This document shows, in pieces, positions 8,936 through 17,784 of a DNA stretch of 35,990 nt. The notes below the pieces were generated by a model, which saw only the letters and a program-made list of their open reading frames with translations, ran no database searches and was not told where the DNA came from. Position numbers and translations under genes: made by a program. Each line of letters begins with the position of its first letter. Position 1 is the stretch's first letter. The stretch is from Brevibacterium picturae (GTDB lineage: Bacteria > Actinomycetota > Actinomycetes > Actinomycetales > Brevibacteriaceae), in NCBI RefSeq assembly GCF_030453725.1, contig NZ_JAKDJU010000011.1:1-35990 (forward strand), in the 5' to 3' direction.

Positions 8936-10290
8936 TCCTTGTACTTGTCTCCGACCTTCTCTGCTTCCTTCTGCCCCTGCTCCAATGCCTTGTCCACCGT
9001 GGTGCGACCGGCAATCGCCGAACTGATGTCCTCGGAGATGCCCGTCGCCAGGTCAGCGAATTCGGGAATGGTCACGAACTGCACGCCGAGAGTCGGGCGA
9101 GGCTGCACACCGGGATTCTTCGGATCGGCCGATTCGATGGCGTCCTCGGTCTGTTCGTAGAACGGCGCCGCGGCCTTCTGATAGTCCGGGTTCTCATAGG
9201 TCGAGGCGCGCTTGCCTGCGGGCACGTGCTGCCAGCCCAGCTCCTCAGCCACGGTCTCCTCATAGTCCTGCGACGAGGCCCACGCGACGAACTGCTTGGC
9301 AGCGTCTTGGTTCTTGCCCGCTGCCTGGATGCCCCAGGCCCAGGTGTAGAGCCACGAGCTCGACTTCGTTTCCTTCACCGGTGCTGCGACATAGCCGATC
9401 TTGTCTTTGACCGGCGAGTCATCGGCTTCGAGGGTTCCGGTTGCCGCCGTCGAGTCGTACCACATCGCGACGTTGCCCTGCTGCAGGTTGGTCAGGCACT
9501 CGGTGTAGCCGGCCTGCGGTGCCCCTGATTCGCCGTGGTCCTTGATGAGATCGACGTAGAAGTTCGTCGCCTCCTTGAATTCCGTGGAATCAACCTGAGC
9601 GTCCCAGTTCTCGTCGAACCAGGTACCGCCGAAGGTATTGACCACGGTGGTCAGCGGCGCGAACATCTCGCCCCATCCGGGCAGGCCGCGCAGACAGATT
9701 CCCTTGGTTCCCTTTTCGGCGCCGTCGACCTTCTCAGCCAGATCGGCGACTTCGTCCCAGGTCGGCTTGTCCGGCATCGTCACGCCCGCCTTCTCGAAGA
9801 TGTCCTTCCGATACATCAGGAAGGACCCCTCTCCATAGAACGGCTCTCCATAGATCTGGTCCTGATAGGTCATCGATTCGGCCATCGGCTCGAGGATGTC
9901 GTCCTGATTGAACCCCTCGGCATCGACCACCCCATCATCCATCGAGGTCAGCCACCCGTTCTCGGCGTATGTCGGCACTTCGTAGTTCGACATCGAGGCC
10001 ACGTCATAGTTGCCGGCCTGTGCTGAGAACTCCTGGCCGATCTTGGCGCGAACCTCGTTCTCCGGCAGCACCGTGTAGTTGACCGTGATTCCGGTGTCTT
10101 TCGTGAAATGATCCGCGGTGAGCTTCTGCAGGTCCTGCATCTGCGGATTGTTGACCATGAGAACGTTGACTTCTTCGTTGCCTCCGCCGCTCGAACTGCC
10201 CCCGGCGCCGCCACACCCTGCGAGTGTGAGTGCTCCGACCACTCCGATGGCCGCCGCTGTGACAGCCCGGCCCGTGATCTTCTGCTTCAT
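8932..10290 (-). CDS. Extracellular solute-binding lipoprotein of a sugar-alcohol ABC transporter
   Basis: A 452-residue family 1 solute-binding protein. The signal peptide ends in lipobox LAGC with Cys26 as lipid anchor, followed by a Gly/Ser linker. YGEPFYGEG and MYRKDIFEKAG fit the polyol/maltose binding cluster, where the ligand sits between two lobes. It captures substrate outside the membrane and delivers it to the two downstream permeases. It is the first gene of the left arm; its promoter overlaps an inverted repeat that probably binds the divergent SorC-type regulator. GGGAAGG about 8 nt before ATG supports the start. Ligand identity is inferred from the dehydrogenase and kinase nearby. 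Confidence 0.88.
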   Translation of the reverse strand: MKQKITGRAVTAAAIGVVGALTLAGCGGAGGSSSGGGNEEVNVLMVNNPQMQDLQKLTADHFTKDTGITVNYTVLPENEVRAKIGQEFSAQAGNYDVASMSNYEVPTYAENGWLTSMDDGVVDAEGFNQDDILEPMAESMTYQDQIYGEPFYGEGSFLMYRKDIFEKAGVTMPDKPTWDEVADLAEKVDGAEKGTKGICLRGLPGWGEMFAPLTTVVNTFGGTWFDENWDAQVDSTEFKEATNFYVDLIKDHGESGAPQAGYTECLTNLQQGNVAMWYDSTAATGTLEADDSPVKDKIGYVAAPVKETKSSSWLYTWAWGIQAAGKNQDAAKQFVAWASSQDYEETVAEELGWQHVPAGKRASTYENPDYQKAAAPFYEQTEDAIESADPKNPGVQPRPTLGVQFVTIPEFADLATGISEDISSAIAGRTTVDKALEQGQKEAEKVGDKYKE

Positions 10291-10351
10291 CGTGATTGCC
10301 TTCCCTCATCGTCGCGGGATTGCTGCCCGCCCTCGGGTGTGCTTGACGAAA

Positions 10352-10414
10352 ATCATATGAGCATCGGTGCTCACATGTGCAATACTGTGTCATGATTTAA
10401 TCAGATGTGCAATA
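10352..10414. promoter_or_regulatory. Divergent control region of the polyol regulon with operator-like repeats
   Basis: For the leftward operon, TATGAT (10352-10357, minus strand) is a good -10, and TTGCAC (10377-10382) a possible -35 with a long 19-bp spacer. The perfect inverted repeat TGAGCA-N4-TGCTCA (10358-10373) lies inside that spacer. A direct repeat ATGTGCAATA occurs at 10375-10384 and 10405-10414, 30 bp (about three helical turns) apart. This is what a multimeric SorC-family regulator would be expected to bind. Which repeat is the true operator is not known. Confidence 0.55.
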
Positions 10415-10464
10415 GATCACAAATGAGCGGCCAGATTCTCGCCGTCGATTCCGAAGGGAGAGCC

Positions 10465-11466
10465 ATGAGCACAGCACCCACCGCCAGACACCGCCGGTTC
10501 CTGGCTCAGCTGGCCAGAGAGCACTATGTCCAGGGCGCCTCGAAAGTGGAGCTCGGAAAAGCGCACGGACTCAGCCGGTTCCAAGTCGCCCGACTGCTTC
10601 AGGAAGCCGTGGACAGCGGAGTCGTCACGATCTCCATCGAAGCCGATGCCGCCGAAGGCGACGGTGCTGCCGAGCGGTTCGCAGCGGCCCTCGGCCTGGA
10701 GTCAGCGGTCATCGTCGCATTCGGGTACGAGGCCGGGCACGAGGCCGAGCATGAGGTCGACGCTGCTCAGCGAATGGGTCGGGCAGCACTGGCCTACGTC
10801 GATCGGCGCGCCCGTCCGGGAATGCGCATCGGTCTGGCCTGGTCACGCACACTCGATGCCGCAGCAGAATTCGCCCCTGCGCTCCCCCGGTGCACGGTCG
10901 TTCAGCTCGCCGGTGCGCTCCAACTCGGCTCGCATCGTCCCAGCGCCGGAATCTTCGCACGCCTGGGACAGGACGCCGCCGTGACCATGGTCCGATTGCC
11001 GGCTCCTCTGCTGGTCACCGAGGCGGACACCGCTGCAGATCTGGGTGCCCTGCCCGAAATCTCCAGTACGCTCTCAGCGGCCGACGATCTCGACCTCGCC
11101 GTGATTTCGGTCGCCGCATGGGCCGAGGGACAGTCCTCGGTGTGGGAGAAGTGCAGTCCCCAACAGCGAGCGGCAGGGCTGGCCGACGGCGCGGTGGCCG
11201 AAGCCTCCGGTCGCCTCTTCGACGCCGCCGGGACCGAGGTCGACACCATCGATGACCGCGTCATCGCCGTCACCCTCGACCAGCTGCGAAATGCGACGAC
11301 AACCGTTGGGGTGGCTCGTGGAGCACAGCGCGCCGAGGCTGTTCGTGCAGCCTGCGCCGCCGGAATCCTCGATGTCGCCATCGTCGACGAGGCGCTGGCC
11401 CAGGAGATCCTCGGCAGCTCGCCGACGAAAGTGCTGGCGGACTCACCGACAGAGGATTCCCGATGA
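10465..11466 (+). CDS. SorC/DeoR-type sugar-binding transcriptional regulator
   Basis: A 333-residue DNA-binding regulator. The helix-turn-helix is at about residues 25-48 (KVELGKAHGLSRFQVARLL). The remainder is the SorC effector domain, a sugar-phosphate isomerase-like fold, with the GLAWSRTL segment near 120 in the position of the phosphosugar loop. Such proteins act as tetramers that respond to a phosphorylated intermediate. Here xylulose-5-phosphate or a related ketose phosphate would fit. The ATG at 10465 has AAGGGAG just upstream. In-frame earlier starts exist but lack a ribosome site. Its stop overlaps the xylulokinase start, so regulator, kinase and ATPase form one rightward unit. Confidence 0.85.
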   Translation: MSTAPTARHRRFLAQLAREHYVQGASKVELGKAHGLSRFQVARLLQEAVDSGVVTISIEADAAEGDGAAERFAAALGLESAVIVAFGYEAGHEAEHEVDAAQRMGRAALAYVDRRARPGMRIGLAWSRTLDAAAEFAPALPRCTVVQLAGALQLGSHRPSAGIFARLGQDAAVTMVRLPAPLLVTEADTAADLGALPEISSTLSAADDLDLAVISVAAWAEGQSSVWEKCSPQQRAAGLADGAVAEASGRLFDAAGTEVDTIDDRVIAVTLDQLRNATTTVGVARGAQRAEAVRAACAAGILDVAIVDEALAQEILGSSPTKVLADSPTEDSR

Positions 11467-13052
11467 CGGCCGATCGCAGGCTGGCGGCCGGTGTTGATTC
11501 TTCGACGCAGAGCTGCAAGGTCGTCATCGTCGATCCCAGCACGGGCGAAGTCCTGCGCACCGGATCGGCCCCGCACCCCGCCGGCACAGAGGTCAACCCC
11601 GAATATTGGTGGTCGGCACTGCGTCAGGCAATCGGCGATGCAGGCGGGTTCGCCGATGTCGCCGCCGTCAGCATCAGCGGACAGCAGCATGGACTCATCG
11701 CCCTCGACAGAGGCGGAGAGGTCATCCGCGACGCTCTGCTGTGGAACGACCTGCGCAGTGACAGGGCAGCACGGACACTCATCGCAGAAGTCGGTGCCGA
11801 TGAGTTCGTCGACCGGACCGGCGTCGTTCCCGTCGCGTCCTTCACCGGGGCCAAACTGCGGTGGCTGCGCGACCACGAACCGGACAACGCCTCCCAAGTG
11901 GCTGCCGTGGCACTGCCCCATGACTGGCTGACCTGGCGACTGCTGGGCTATGGGCCCAGCAGCTCAGAGGCCCCACGGGGACCAGACCTGGAGGCGCTCG
12001 TCACGGACGCCTCCGACGCCAGCGGCACCGCGTACTTCTCCGCGGTCACCGGAGACTACGACTTCGAGCTCTTCCGCACAGCGTTCGGCACCACAGCACG
12101 GGAAGCAGCTGGTTCCCGAACGCACGGGGGCACCGGACCCACTGCGGTCAGTCCCCGCGACGAGGCTGTTCTGCTCCCCCGAGTTCTGCGCCCCCACGAC
12201 AGTGCCGGCCGCACCCCCGAGGGCATCCTCGTCGGTCCTGGTGCCGGGGACAATGCGGCTGCTGCACTGGGCCTCGGAGCTGCCCCGGGCGATGTCGTCA
12301 TCTCGATCGGCACCTCGGGCACGGTCTTCAGCCCGACCAGGTTGGAGATCAACGATCCGTCCGGAATGGTCGCGGGATTCGCCTCGGCCGATGGTGGGCG
12401 GCTTCCGCTCGTCGCCACCCTCAACGCCGCCCGCGTCCTCGACTCCGCAGCAGCGCTGCTGCGGGCCAGCCATTCCGATGTGGCCGCTCTTGCCCTTGCC
12501 TCGGAACCGGGGGCGAACGGCCTCACCCTCGTCCCCTATTTCGAGGGCGAGCGCACCCCCAATCTTCCGGATGCGACGGCCCGGTTGGAGGGCATGACCT
12601 TGGCGAACTCCTCCCCGGAAAACGTCGCTCGCGCCTTCGTCGAAGGCATGCTGTGCGGGCTGGCGGACGGTCTCGACGCGGTGCTGCGGCAAGGCGTCAC
12701 CGCCGAACGACTGCTCCTCATCGGCGGAGCGGCCCGCAATCCCGCAGTCCGGGAAGTGGCCAGAGACATCTTCACCGTCCCCATCGACGTGCCCGAACAG
12801 GCCGAATACGTGGCCATCGGGGCTGCCCGGCAGGCGGCGTGGACACTGACCGGTTCCTCGCCGAGGTGGCAGGTCGAACTCGTCGCGACTCTGCATCCGC
12901 GACCATCACAGGTCCGCAGGCAGTATCGCTCATTCGCACACACCAGCCTCACTCCCGACCCCAATGTCACCGACAGCACCAGTCCCGCCCCCGAGAACTC
13001 AGACAATGATCACCGCGGATCGTCGGGTGCCCGTGCACCCGTGAAAGGTTGA
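11463..13052 (+). CDS. xylB: Xylulokinase (FGGY carbohydrate kinase)
   Basis: A 529-residue FGGY kinase that should phosphorylate D-xylulose to D-xylulose-5-phosphate for the pentose phosphate pathway. The N-terminal ATPase lobe has GVDSSTQSCKVV, and the substrate motif ISGQQHGL is typical of XylB. The C-terminal lobe has GPGAGDNAAAALG with the catalytic Asp, ISIGTSGT, and IGGAARNP in the adenosine pocket. An insertion of about 25 residues (ending near 235) and a roughly 40-residue low-complexity C-terminus (Pro/Ser/Asp-rich) make it longer than the usual 480-500. ATGA overlap with the regulator stop sets the start. Pairing with a polyol dehydrogenase rather than xylose isomerase indicates polyol, not xylose, catabolism. 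Confidence 0.9.
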   Translation: MTADRRLAAGVDSSTQSCKVVIVDPSTGEVLRTGSAPHPAGTEVNPEYWWSALRQAIGDAGGFADVAAVSISGQQHGLIALDRGGEVIRDALLWNDLRSDRAARTLIAEVGADEFVDRTGVVPVASFTGAKLRWLRDHEPDNASQVAAVALPHDWLTWRLLGYGPSSSEAPRGPDLEALVTDASDASGTAYFSAVTGDYDFELFRTAFGTTAREAAGSRTHGGTGPTAVSPRDEAVLLPRVLRPHDSAGRTPEGILVGPGAGDNAAAALGLGAAPGDVVISIGTSGTVFSPTRLEINDPSGMVAGFASADGGRLPLVATLNAARVLDSAAALLRASHSDVAALALASEPGANGLTLVPYFEGERTPNLPDATARLEGMTLANSSPENVARAFVEGMLCGLADGLDAVLRQGVTAERLLLIGGAARNPAVREVARDIFTVPIDVPEQAEYVAIGAARQAAWTLTGSSPRWQVELVATLHPRPSQVRRQYRSFAHTSLTPDPNVTDSTSPAPENSDNDHRGSSGARAPVKG

Positions 13053-13060
13053 GATTCACC

Positions 13061-14158
13061 ATGGCAACAGTCACTTTCGACAAGGCAATGCGCCAGTACC
13101 CAGAAGCGCTCACTCCGTCAGTCAACGAGATCAGCCTCGACATCGCCGATGGCGAGTTCCTCGTCCTCGTCGGCCCCTCCGGCTGCGGGAAATCCACGAC
13201 TCTGCGGATGCTCGCCGGCCTCGAACCCGTCGACGCCGGACACATCAGGATCGGCGAGAACGATGTCACCGGGGTCTCGCCGCGCGAGCGAGACATCGCA
13301 ATGGTGTTTCAGAACTATGCGCTCTACCCACACATGAGCGTCGGTGAGAACATGGCCTTCGCACTCAAGATCGCCGGAGTGGCGAAGGCCGACCGCAGGG
13401 AACGGGTGCGTGAGGCCGCGGCGCTGCTCGACCTCGAACCCTACCTCGACCGGAAGCCGAAGGCACTCTCCGGCGGGCAACGGCAGCGTGTGGCCATGGG
13501 ACGGGCCATCGTTCGCTCCCCTCAGGTCTTCCTCATGGACGAGCCGTTGTCCAACCTCGATGCCAAGCTGCGGGTGCAGACGCGTGCACAGATAGCCTCA
13601 CTCACGCGCCGCCTCGGCGTCACCACGGTCTACGTCACTCACGACCAGGTCGAGGCGATGACGATGGGTGATCGTGTTGCGGTGCTCGCTGACGGGAAGC
13701 TGCAGCAGGTGGATACTCCGCGGGCCCTCTACGACCGACCCGTCAATCTCTTCGTAGCCGGTTTCATGGGCTCTCCTGCCATGAACCTCATCGATCTGCC
13801 CCTCCAGGATGGAGCGCTGCGCATCGGTGAGTCCGAGTTCCGGCTCAGCAGCGCCCAACGTTCGGAGCTGAGCGGCGCTCAAATCACGGTAGGAGTTCGT
13901 CCCGAGGACTTCCGAGTCGAATCGACCGGCGGCCTGGAAGTCAGTGTGGACCTGGTCGAGGAACTCGGCGCCGATGCCTACGTGCACGGTCGAGCGTCGA
14001 CGGCCACCGGGGACATCCCGATCGTGGCCAGGGTCAACGGACGCACACGCGTGTCCAGAGGTGACACGGTCAACGTCGTTCCGGACCTCTCACGCCTTCA
14101 CCTCTTCGACTCGCGCTCCGGTGCGCGAGTGCCCGACGAGGCCGAGCGAGCTGCCTGA
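13061..14158 (+). CDS. Sugar-alcohol ABC transporter ATP-binding protein (MalK/UgpC type)
   Basis: A 365-residue ATPase energising the two permeases on the opposite strand. Walker A is GPSGCGKST, the signature is LSGGQRQRVAMGRA, Walker B is VFLMDEPLSNLD, and the H-loop is THDQVEAM. The C-terminal 120 residues form the TOBE/MalK regulatory domain (VGVRPEDFRV). ATG 13061 is preferred over an upstream TTG because AAAGG lies about 13 nt before it and the family usually starts here. It begins 8 bp after the xylulokinase stop. Its location with the regulator and kinase rather than the permeases makes production of the whole transporter depend on both divergent promoters. Confidence 0.9.
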   Translation: MATVTFDKAMRQYPEALTPSVNEISLDIADGEFLVLVGPSGCGKSTTLRMLAGLEPVDAGHIRIGENDVTGVSPRERDIAMVFQNYALYPHMSVGENMAFALKIAGVAKADRRERVREAAALLDLEPYLDRKPKALSGGQRQRVAMGRAIVRSPQVFLMDEPLSNLDAKLRVQTRAQIASLTRRLGVTTVYVTHDQVEAMTMGDRVAVLADGKLQQVDTPRALYDRPVNLFVAGFMGSPAMNLIDLPLQDGALRIGESEFRLSSAQRSELSGAQITVGVRPEDFRVESTGGLEVSVDLVEELGADAYVHGRASTATGDIPIVARVNGRTRVSRGDTVNVVPDLSRLHLFDSRSGARVPDEAERAA

Positions 14159-14208
14159 ATGTGACGCCCATTAATCGGGCGAAGACCGGAGAATCGACCG
14201 CGGAATAC

Positions 14209-14214
14209 TATGAT
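14209..14214 (+). promoter_or_regulatory. Leaderless-type -10 element (TATGAT) for the carboxylate-amine ligase gene
   Basis: TATGAT is followed by cgatcc and ATG 14221. This favours ATG 14221 over the in-frame GTG at 14161 as the true start. Confidence 0.5.
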
Positions 14215-14220
14215 CGATCC

Positions 14221-15348
14221 ATGGTCGATTTCGCACGCTCACGCCGCTCCACGCTCGGAGTCGAATGGGAACTGGCATTGTTGGACGGGCACAGCCTCGA
14301 TCTGACTCCCGCCGCCGAGGTTCTCCTTGCCGATGTCGGCGAACGTGCACCCGAATTCGAGAATCAGATCGTGGGCGAGATGCTCACGAACACGATCGAA
14401 CTCGTCACCGGAGTCCATGAACAGGTGTCCGGAATCGCCGAGGATCTGGCCACGTCGATGGGTGCCCTGCGCAGGCTCACCGAGGACCGTGGAATCGAAC
14501 TCATGTCTGCCGGGACGCACCCGTTCGCACAGTGGCAGTCCCAGGAGGTCCGTGCCAAGGACCGCTACCTCGAGCTCGTCGACCGCACCCAGTGGTGGGG
14601 CCGGAACATGCTCATCTTCGGCGTGCACGTCCATGTCGGCATCGACTCCCGCGACAAGGTGCTGCCGATCGTCAACGCCCTCCTCGCCTATGTCCCCCAC
14701 CTGCAGGCTCTGAGCGCATCGTCACCCTTCTGGGGCGGGACCGACACCGGTTACGCCTCGAACCGGGCGATGATGTTCCAGCAGCTACCGACAGCGGGGC
14801 TGCCATTCCAGTTCGAACAGTGGTCGGACTATGAGAAGTACGTGAGCGACATGCTCACCACCGGCATCATCGACACCATCAACGAGATCCGCTGGGACAT
14901 TCGCCCGGCACCGCACTGGGGAACCGTCGAAGTCAGAGTCTGCGACGGGCTGCCCACTCTCGAAGAGATCACGGCGATCACGGCCCTCATCCAGTGCCTC
15001 GTCGATGACTTCTCCGCCCGCCTCGACGCCGGCGAGTCACTGCCGAGGATGCCGGACTGGTTCCACGACGAGAACAAGTGGCGTGCCGCCCGATACGGTA
15101 TGGACGCCATCATCATCGAGAACGCCGAGGCCGATGAACGCCTGGTCACCGAGTGCCTGGCCGACGAGGTCGAGCGCCTGACCCCGGCGGCCGAACGCCT
15201 GGGCTGTGCGAATGAGCTGAACTCCATCACCTCGATCGTCGACCGAGGCGTGCCCTACCAAAGGCTGCAGAACGTGTACAAGGAAAGCGGCTCGCTGACC
15301 GAGGTGACCCGTTCGCTCATCAGCGACCTGCGCACCTCGTACACCTGA
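14221..15348 (+). CDS. Carboxylate-amine ligase, YbdK / glutamate-cysteine ligase 2 family
   Basis: A 375-residue ATP-grasp-like ligase of the GCS2 family, the usual length. GVEWELAL (about residues 13-20), NQIVGEMLTNTIEL (about 50-63), and FGVHVHVGI with the metal/ATP-binding histidines are all present. Family members couple glutamate to an amine, classically cysteine, but the physiological product of YbdK-type proteins is often unknown. In actinobacteria a gamma-glutamylcysteine could feed ergothioneine synthesis, although no egt genes are seen here. The start at ATG 14221 is supported by a TATGAT element 6 nt upstream. It follows the ABC ATPase by 62 bp but probably has its own promoter. 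Confidence 0.82.
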   Translation: MVDFARSRRSTLGVEWELALLDGHSLDLTPAAEVLLADVGERAPEFENQIVGEMLTNTIELVTGVHEQVSGIAEDLATSMGALRRLTEDRGIELMSAGTHPFAQWQSQEVRAKDRYLELVDRTQWWGRNMLIFGVHVHVGIDSRDKVLPIVNALLAYVPHLQALSASSPFWGGTDTGYASNRAMMFQQLPTAGLPFQFEQWSDYEKYVSDMLTTGIIDTINEIRWDIRPAPHWGTVEVRVCDGLPTLEEITAITALIQCLVDDFSARLDAGESLPRMPDWFHDENKWRAARYGMDAIIIENAEADERLVTECLADEVERLTPAAERLGCANELNSITSIVDRGVPYQRLQNVYKESGSLTEVTRSLISDLRTSYT

Positions 15349-15383
15349 GGTCTTCGGACCGCGAGCCCGCCGCACCCTCCCAC

Positions 15384-15470
15384 CGATAAACGGGTCAAGC
15401 GTCGAGATACGCACGCCCAAACGCGTTTGTCGACGCTGGCCCCGTTTGTCGACGCTGGGCCCGTTTGTCG
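15384..15470. repeat. 19-bp tandem repeat with an upstream inverted copy; possible bidirectional terminator
   Basis: gtttgtcgacgctggcccc (15425-15443) is repeated at 15444-15462 with one G/C change, and a third partial copy begins at 15463. An inverted copy at 15384-15405 matches 19 of 22 positions of either 15430-15451 or 15449-15470. One long hairpin with alternative right arms can form. The element lies between convergent genes, where a terminator is expected, but there is no strong U-tract. Confidence 0.6.
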
Positions 15471-15516
15471 ATGAAGCCGTCGTCGGGGTCCGCCGCGGCT
15501 CGTCAGCGGCCGCGAC

Positions 15517-16104
15517 TCACAGGTGGGGGCGGAGGAGCTCCAGCAGCGCCGGAAGCGACGCGGCGACCCCGGAGTGCAGCGTGTAATCGGTGAGCCGGTC
15601 GATCGGCACCCACTCGAGCTCGATGCTCTCCGGGTCGTTGATGACCGGTTCGAAATGACGCAGGGTCCGAGCGATGACGGTCGTGTACGACCAATCGCCG
15701 AGGTCGAGGACGTAGGTCTCAAGGATTTCGATGCCCTCGGCCTCTATGTCGGGAACGCCTGCTTCCTCAAAGGATTCGCGAACGGCCGCGTCGATGGCGG
15801 ATTCGCCCAGGTCACGGGCACCACCGGGGAAGCCCCAGGTTCCACCCTCGACCGACCACAGGGCGCGATGCTGCATGAGGATCCCCTGCTCGGGATCGAG
15901 CAGCATCAGCCCTGCGGCACCGTTGAGTCCCCAATGTTTCTGCCCGTCCGAGCCGAGAGTCCACCCGTCGCCTGATCGCCGAGGCGGCAGGTAGTCAGGC
16001 AGATCCTTCGAGTTCGGGCCGTAGGCGGTCTCATCGCGTGAGGCACCGCTCCTGTCGTGCGTGTAGGCGTTCTGGTCGCCGGCGTTCGGGTCAGACGAGG
16101 ACAT
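15517..16104 (-). CDS. NUDIX hydrolase
   Basis: A 195-residue hydrolase with a NUDIX box in its middle: G-x5-E-x7-RE-x2-EE-x-G, seen as GARDLGE then REsfEEAG. The usual hydrophobic residue after RE is Ser, a minor deviation. These enzymes cleave nucleoside diphosphates linked to another moiety; the target cannot be predicted. WGFPGGA precedes the box and LEWVPIDRL follows it, as in ADP-ribose or MutT-like members. The gene starts inside the end of tsaD (14-bp overlap; an alternative ATG lies 9 bp upstream), so it is the last cistron of the AKR-AHSA1-tsaD unit. Confidence 0.83.
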   Translation of the reverse strand: MSSSDPNAGDQNAYTHDRSGASRDETAYGPNSKDLPDYLPPRRSGDGWTLGSDGQKHWGLNGAAGLMLLDPEQGILMQHRALWSVEGGTWGFPGGARDLGESAIDAAVRESFEEAGVPDIEAEGIEILETYVLDLGDWSYTTVIARTLRHFEPVINDPESIELEWVPIDRLTDYTLHSGVAASLPALLELLRPHL

Positions 16105-17170
16105 GATCGACATCCAATGAAGAGACTGCTGCGAATGACAGGTTGCTCGGCGCGATCCCGCGGCGGACGAGCTCGGATCCGAGGGCAGCGACCATGGCAC
16201 CGTTGTCCGTGCACAGTCCCAGCGGCGGCACTCGCAGCCTCACCCCCGCCTCGGCGCATCTGGCTCCGAGCACCTCGCGCAGGTGGGAGTTCGCCGCGAC
16301 TCCCCCACCGAGCACGACATGGTTGATTCCGGTGTCGGCGGCGGCCAGCAGCGTCTTGGTGACGAGGACGTCGACGACGGCATCTTCGAATCCGGCCGCG
16401 ATGTCGGCCACGCGCAGGTCCGTTCCCAGCGTTTCGGCCTTCGTGACCTCCCGCAGTGCGGCGGTCTTGAGTCCGGAGAACGAGAAGTTGAAGCGACGTT
16501 CGGGATCGCGCAGATCCTGCTTCTTCGCCAGTCCGCGGGGGAACTTCACGGCAGTGCGGTCACCGGGGATTCCGCTCCCGTCGAGCGCTCCGAGAGCGGC
16601 CTTGGAGATGTTCGGCCCACCCGGGTAGTTGAGTCCCAGCAGCCGCGCGGTCTTGTCGAAGGCTTCGCCGGCGGCGTCGTCGATCGTAGCGCCGATGAGT
16701 TCGATGTCGTCGACGACGTCGGCGATACGCAGGATCTCCGTGTGCCCGCCGGAGACGAGGAGCGCGATGGTCGGTGTGGTCAGTCCGTCGATGTCGTCGG
16801 CGATGAGGTCCACAGCCACATGCGCGGCGAGGTGGTTGACCCCGTAGAGCGGCAGGTTGAGTGCCGCCGCGAGTCCTTTGGCGGCTCCGACTCCGACCAT
16901 CAATGCACCGCCGAGCCCGGGACCTGCAGTGACAGCGATCGCGTCAAGGTCGCTCAGGGCGATGTCTGCCTGATCGCAGGCCGACGCGATGGCCGGTCCG
17001 ATCGCCTGCACATGTGCCCGTGAGGCCACTTCGGGGACCACACCGCCGAAGCGAACGTGTTCATCCATCGAGGATGAGACTGTGTTGGTCAGCAGCGTTC
17101 GGCCCCGGACGATTCCTACTCCGGTTTCGTCACACGAGGATTCGATGCCCAGCACCAGGGGTTCGCTCAT
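16091..17170 (-). CDS. tsaD: tRNA N6-adenosine threonylcarbamoyltransferase TsaD
   Basis: A 359-residue ASKHA-fold protein that, with TsaB and TsaE, transfers the threonylcarbamoyl group to A37 of ANN-decoding tRNAs. [10 protein letters not shown] (8-17) opens the protein. The metal ligands H113 and H117 are in [14 protein letters not shown] is at 138-145, and LCTDNGAM carries the last metal-binding Asp. It is full length. In related actinobacteria tsaD normally follows rimI directly. Here it lies 3.2 kb further on, behind an aldo/keto reductase and an AHSA1-like gene. Its ATG overlaps the stop of the AHSA1-like gene (ATGA), so it is now translated as part of that transcription unit. Confidence 0.96.
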   Translation of the reverse strand: MSEPLVLGIESSCDETGVGIVRGRTLLTNTVSSSMDEHVRFGGVVPEVASRAHVQAIGPAIASACDQADIALSDLDAIAVTAGPGLGGALMVGVGAAKGLAAALNLPLYGVNHLAAHVAVDLIADDIDGLTTPTIALLVSGGHTEILRIADVVDDIELIGATIDDAAGEAFDKTARLLGLNYPGGPNISKAALGALDGSGIPGDRTAVKFPRGLAKKQDLRDPERRFNFSFSGLKTAALREVTKAETLGTDLRVADIAAGFEDAVVDVLVTKTLLAAADTGINHVVLGGGVAANSHLREVLGARCAEAGVRLRVPPLGLCTDNGAMVAALGSELVRRGIAPSNLSFAAVSSLDVDHVLV

Positions 17171-17784
17171 GCCTGGTTCGCCTCGCTCTCGGCGTCCTGA
17201 CTGTCCTCCAGTTCGAGGTCCGCATAGAGGGCGAGCAGCTCTTCCTCACCGGCCTCGGCGACGTCCAGTCCGAAGACTCGAGCGAACAGGCGCAGGTGCG
17301 TGTCCCACATCGGCCCGAAGTCCGCCGCTTTCAGACGTGCACTCTCAACGTCGGGCGCGGATTGGGTGAAGACCAGAAGGGTCGCATCCCCGTCCGTGAG
17401 CTCGAGGGCGAGCAGCGCCATCCCCAGCACGCCGAAGTCCTCGAGCTCGACGAGGACATGATCTTCGGCCTCGCAGCTGAGGATCTCACCGTGCAGTTGG
17501 GTCTCGCCGAGGTCGAAGGTGATCGCAGGGTTGGTGTTCCCGCCGTCGCCGCTCGCCTCATCGCCGCCGTCGCCGCCCGCTTCATCGCCGCCGTCGCCGC
17601 CCGTCTCGACACTGTCAGATTCGGCAGCAGCGTCGTCGACGGTGAACGACGCGAACCAGGAGCCGGCCGTCTCACTGTCGACGAGCTTGGCCCAGACGGT
17701 GGCAACGTCGACGGCCAATGGCAGCTCGATGACCAGATCGGTGCCGTTCTCCCAGTTGACCAGGCGTGGGCTCGTCGCCGTCAT
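17167..17784 (-). CDS. SRPBCC/AHSA1-like protein with an acidic Gly-Asp repeat
   Basis: A 205-residue protein of unknown role. An N-terminal segment ([18 protein letters not shown]) and a C-terminal segment ([14 protein letters not shown]) resemble the ends of SRPBCC/AHSA1 domains, which bind hydrophobic ligands. Between them is a negatively charged insertion of three 8-residue repeats (about residues 62-86), encoded by a 24-bp tandem DNA repeat at about 17539-17608. Repeat number is likely to vary between strains. The gene overlaps both neighbours by 4 bp (ATGA), between the aldo/keto reductase and tsaD. Family placement is by pattern only. Confidence 0.62.
   Translation of the reverse strand: MTATSPRLVNWENGTDLVIELPLAVDVATVWAKLVDSETAGSWFASFTVDDAAAESDSVETGGDGGDEAGGDGGDEASGDGGNTNPAITFDLGETQLHGEILSCEAEDHVLVELEDFGVLGMALLALELTDGDATLLVFTQSAPDVESARLKAADFGPMWDTHLRLFARVFGLDVAEAGEEELLALYADLELEDSQDAESEANQA
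17539..17608. repeat. In-frame 24-bp tandem repeat, about three copies
   Basis: A roughly 24-bp unit made of cgccgccgtcgccgcccg plus ttcatc-type bases repeats about three times inside the AHSA1-like gene. It encodes an 8-residue acidic glycine-rich unit. Copies differ by a few bases. Confidence 0.75.

Noticed and set aside
14161..14220. N-terminal 20-residue extension of the carboxylate-amine ligase from GTG 14161
   Set aside because: The extra residues are unlike the family, and a -10 element overlaps the extension just before ATG 14221.
15425..15472. CRISPR array
   Set aside because: Units are directly adjacent without spacers and only 19 bp long; this is a simple tandem repeat.
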